DNA of 8,639 bases from an uncultured Clostridia bacterium (GTDB taxonomy: Bacteria > Bacillota > Clostridia > Oscillospirales > Oscillospiraceae): positions 1 to 8,639 of the forward strand of contig CALJDB010000229.1 in the NCBI GenBank assembly GCA_938023775.1, given 5' to 3'. The position numbers were made by a program, and so were the translations under genes. Positions 5,915-8,639 of the stretch are shown here, piece after piece (position 1 is the first letter of the stretch; the number at the start of each line of letters is the position of its first letter). Under the pieces are notes generated by a model. It had not been told where the DNA came from. It worked only from the letters and a program-made list of their open reading frames with translations, and made no database searches.

Positions 5915-8623
5915 ATGGAAGCGGTATTTCTGGAGCTGCTGCGCCGCTCGATGGCGGCGGCGCTGCTGATCGCGGCGGTGCTCGTACTGCGCGCGGCGCT
6001 GCGCCGTGCGCCGAAGTGGACGCGCTGTCTGCTCTGGGCGGCGGTGGCGCTGCGGCTGCTGCTGCCGACGGTGGCGAAAAGCCCGGTCTCCGCCGTGCCG
6101 GAGGCGGTCGGCGGCGGCGAGATTGTGGAGCGCTGGACGGAGCGCTATGCGCCGGATAGCCGCGTCATTTATGCCGGTGCGCCGGGCTATGACGCGGCGG
6201 TCGTCGCCGGGCGGACCCCCGCGGCGGCGGACGGCGGTGCGGACTATGTTGTGACGGCGGCGGACGGCGTTTCCGCGCCGGAGACGGTGGGCAGCGCCCT
6301 CGTGCCGGTGCTGAGCCGCGTCTGGCTCGCCGGGGCGATGCTGCTTCTGCTTTACGCGGGAGTAAGCTGGCTGCGCCTGCGGCGGAAAATGCGCGTTTCC
6401 GCGCCGGTCGAGCCCGGCGTTTATGTCTGCGACGCGGCGGACACGCCCTTCATTCTCGGCATTTTCGCGCCGAAAATTTACCTGCCCTCCGGACTGCCGG
6501 AGGTGCAGCGCGCACCCGTGCTCGCCCACGAGCGGGCGCACCTCGCGCGGCGCGACCACTGGTGGAAGCCGCTGGGCTGGCTGCTGCTCGCGGTCTACTG
6601 GTTCAACCCATTGATGTGGCTGGCTTATGTCCTGCTCTGCCGGGACATTGAGCTCGCCTGCGACGAACGGGTCGTCCGCGAGCTCGATCTCGCCGGGCGC
6701 AAGGCTTACTCCCTCGCGCTGCTCGACTGCGGCGCCCACCGGCGGCTGGTGCTCGCCTGCCCGCTGGCGTTCGGGGAGGTCGGTGTAAAGGAGCGTGTGA
6801 AAAACGTGCTGAATTACCGGAAACCCGCCTTCTGGCTCATCCTGCTCGCCCTGCTGGCGGCGGTCGCCGCGGGCGTGCTGTTCCTGACGGACCGCGAATC
6901 GGCGGCGGAGGAGCCGACGGAGACGGTGGAGCCGACAGAGACGCCGGAGGAGACCGGACGCATCGACGAGGAGGCGCTCGCCGCCTGCTCCGGCATGCTG
7001 TTCAGCCGCATGATGACGGCGACCGCGCTGAATCTCGGCTACGAGAGTTATGACACCCTGCAATTTTATCAGCTGCATTTGCTGCATGACGGCGTGGATG
7101 AGTACACAGTGTATTACTGGGAGCCTGCGTTCCACGTGGCGGACCCGGCGTCGCTCGTCCTCGCCGGGGGCGCGTATCTGGACGACGAGGGCCGCGTGCG
7201 CGGCGCTGAGCTCTCCCCCTTCCTCGTCGTGAAAAACGGCGGACCGGACTACCGCTTCCTCGGCTGGGAGAGCGGGCTCGGCGAGGGCTCCGGCTCGACC
7301 GAGGGACAGATGCTGACGTCCATCCGTGCCGCGTTTGAGGAGGCGAGGAGCTTCCTCGGCGCGCTCACGGTCGGCTGCACGCTGCCGACCGACCTCCCCG
7401 CGGAGGTGCTCGACAAGGCGGAGTCCGTCACTGCGTGGACCGCGGCGGAGTGGAACGCCACCGGCGGCAAATGGAGCTGGCGCGTCGAGGCGGCGGAGAT
7501 CTCCGCGCTGGAGCGCGTCTGCGCGCTGCCGGAGACGGGTCTGGAAATGTACCGTCTCGCGATCCGCTTAAAGCCGGACCGCCCGGAAAACGTCGTGCTC
7601 GTCGGCGGGCAGCAGCTCGAAGACGGCTGGCTCTCCCGGCTGGACGGCGGCGGGGACCGCTTCCTCATCTTCGAGCGCCGCGGCGGGCGCTGCGTTTACG
7701 CCGCGTCGCTGTCGGAGCAGACGCTCGTCGAGACCGCCGAGGTCTGGCGCGCCCGCTATGGCGACGCTTACACCGGGGCGTGCATGGACACGTTCCTGCT
7801 CTCGCTGCGCTCGCACGGCGGCGATGCGGCGGAGCTCGCGGAGACGGCGCTGCGCGCGGCGGACGAATTTGACCGCGGCAGCGCGATTGAGCGGCTTTAC
7901 GCTGTGCTGCTGGAAGACCCGGAGAGCGCGCTGACCGCCGTCGCCGCCCATACCGGAGACGACCGCGCCGCCCTCTGCGCTGCCCTCGGCAGGCAGATCC
8001 GTCTCTGGGGCGAGCGCCCGTCCGCCGCGGCGCTCAGCGACGCCGCGGACAGCGTGTGGCGCGTTGTCAACGCTGCGGCGGGAGACCGCGCTTACTGGGC
8101 GGAGCCCTACGCCGCCTTCTGGGAAAGTTGCGTCCGGGACGGGGCGATGACCTTTCCCGGCGACACGGCGGCGAGCGCCGTCGAGAGCGCGGTGCTGCTC
8201 GACCTCGACGCCGATCTCGTGCCGGAGCTGGTCCTCTCGGACGGCGAGCGCTCGTTCTTTTTCGGCATCGTCGGCGGCGAGGTGCATCTGCTGCAAAGCC
8301 CCATGGGGCTCGGCTATTACACCGCCGCCTTCGCGGACGGCACGATCTTCCCCGTGCGCGGAAAATCGAGCTATCAGACCTTCTGGTGCGCCGCCGACCG
8401 CATCGGCGAGGGCGGCTATTTTGAGCTGCTGCGCAGCGGCAGGGGCATGCTCGATTCCTATTACGACGCCGCCGGAGCGGAGAGTTCTCGCGCCGCCTTC
8501 CTCGCGCGCTTCGAGCCCCTCAGCGCCGACCTCAGCGCCGTCACCCTCCGCGGCGATCTCAGTGCCGACGCCTTCGGCGACCTGCTCACGGAGTGGGGCG
8601 CGTGGCTGGTGAAGGTTGGGTGA
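5915..8623 (+). CDS. M56-family (BlaR1/MecR1-like) membrane metallopeptidase with a large unassigned sensor domain
   Basis: This 902-residue integral membrane protein is the likely signal sensor for the upstream repressor. Hydrophobic segments lie near 5-27, 37-51 and 128-153. The M56 protease domain follows, with TPFILGIFAPKIYLP (177-191), the zinc motif HERAH (205-209), a hydrophobic stretch (219-242) and ELACDERVV (246-254), whose E246 is the probable third zinc ligand. Another membrane helix (305-325) leads to an acidic Pro/Thr/Glu linker (331-348) and about 550 further residues predicted outside the cell. This is far larger than BlaR1 (about 585-600 residues). The outer part has no SxxK, SxN or KTG penicillin-binding pattern. 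It includes a helical, possibly repeat-like stretch (about 625-735) and DLDADLVPEL (763-772), which resembles calcium-loop motifs of extracellular repeat proteins. GGAGG at 5901-5905 lies nine bases before the ATG. Protease identity is strong; the signal is unknown. Confidence 0.9.
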   Translation: MEAVFLELLRRSMAAALLIAAVLVLRAALRRAPKWTRCLLWAAVALRLLLPTVAKSPVSAVPEAVGGGEIVERWTERYAPDSRVIYAGAPGYDAAVVAGRTPAAADGGADYVVTAADGVSAPETVGSALVPVLSRVWLAGAMLLLLYAGVSWLRLRRKMRVSAPVEPGVYVCDAADTPFILGIFAPKIYLPSGLPEVQRAPVLAHERAHLARRDHWWKPLGWLLLAVYWFNPLMWLAYVLLCRDIELACDERVVRELDLAGRKAYSLALLDCGAHRRLVLACPLAFGEVGVKERVKNVLNYRKPAFWLILLALLAAVAAGVLFLTDRESAAEEPTETVEPTETPEETGRIDEEALAACSGMLFSRMMTATALNLGYESYDTLQFYQLHLLHDGVDEYTVYYWEPAFHVADPASLVLAGGAYLDDEGRVRGAELSPFLVVKNGGPDYRFLGWESGLGEGSGSTEGQMLTSIRAAFEEARSFLGALTVGCTLPTDLPAEVLDKAESVTAWTAAEWNATGGKWSWRVEAAEISALERVCALPETGLEMYRLAIRLKPDRPENVVLVGGQQLEDGWLSRLDGGGDRFLIFERRGGRCVYAASLSEQTLVETAEVWRARYGDAYTGACMDTFLLSLRSHGGDAAELAETALRAADEFDRGSAIERLYAVLLEDPESALTAVAAHTGDDRAALCAALGRQIRLWGERPSAAALSDAADSVWRVVNAAAGDRAYWAEPYAAFWESCVRDGAMTFPGDTAASAVESAVLLDLDADLVPELVLSDGERSFFFGIVGGEVHLLQSPMGLGYYTAAFADGTIFPVRGKSSYQTFWCAADRIGEGGYFELLRSGRGMLDSYYDAAGAESSRAAFLARFEPLSADLSAVTLRGDLSADAFGDLLTEWGAWLVKVG
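6911..6943 (+). repeat. Short in-frame tandem repeat in the M56 linker
   Basis: Two 15-base units (6911-6925 and 6929-6943), one mismatch apart and 18 bases in period, encode EPTET twice just after the last membrane helix. It is a low-complexity, acidic, probably extended tether between membrane and sensor domain, of the kind that varies in length between strains. Confidence 0.7.
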
Positions 8624-8639
8624 GGGGCTCGGCGGGTCC

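Noticed and set aside
5915..8623. Calling the M56 protein BlaR1 or MecR1
   Set aside because: The protease half fits, but the outer domain lacks penicillin-binding motifs and is about twice as long as in BlaR1, and no beta-lactamase or PBP gene is in the window.
1..8639. CRISPR array, mobile element, phage remnant, or tRNA/rRNA gene
   Set aside because: No spaced repeats, transposase, integrase, terminal inverted repeats or RNA gene signatures were seen; coding density and composition look uniform across the window.
8624..8639. Possible terminator after the M56 gene
   Set aside because: Only 16 bases remain and they show no hairpin or T run; the operon's end lies outside the window.

Overview
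This window looks like chromosomal DNA from a GC-rich anaerobic Firmicute, most likely a clostridial gut bacterium of the Oscillospiraceae type. The reasons are strong Shine-Dalgarno sites (AAAGGAG and variants), very high G/C at third codon positions, a trimeric NADH/ferredoxin-type [FeFe] hydrogenase, and a BlaI/M56 repressor-protease pair. The taxonomic placement is inference; no rRNA or tRNA gene is present. There is no sign of phage, an insertion sequence or CRISPR.

Left part (1-4220, + strand): a three-gene hydrogenase operon. A NuoE-like [2Fe-2S] subunit (hydC, 29-517) overlaps by one base a NuoF-like flavin/NADH subunit carrying extra Fe-S domains at both ends (hydB, 517-2382). After 18 bases comes the catalytic [FeFe] hydrogenase (hydA, 2401-4176). 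Together they should form a cytoplasmic HydABC/Hnd-type complex linking NAD(H), probably together with ferredoxin, to H2. The promoter lies left of the window and no maturase (HydE/F/G) is present here. The H-cluster motifs are not the textbook ones: L1 reads TSCSPGW and L3 reads MCCPGGC. The operon ends at an 11-bp hairpin flanked by A and T runs, which serves as a bidirectional terminator shared with the convergent next gene.

Middle part (4219-5370, - strand): a single patatin-like phospholipase/acyl hydrolase gene with an intact Ser-Asp dyad. It is read toward the hydrogenase operon and has a plausible extended -10 promoter at 5404-5432.

Right part (5488-8623, + strand): a BlaI-family repressor (5557-5910) and, four bases later, a 902-residue M56 (BlaR1/MecR1-like) membrane metallopeptidase (5915-8623). 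Upstream is a near-consensus sigma-A promoter (TTGACA, 17 bp, TAGAAT). Two 19-bp palindromes that are reverse complements of each other cover the -10 box and the start of the transcript, a clear autoregulated operator. The outer part of the M56 protein, about 570 residues, shows no penicillin-binding motifs, so the inducing signal is probably not a beta-lactam and is unknown. This sensor module is the least explained element in the window.
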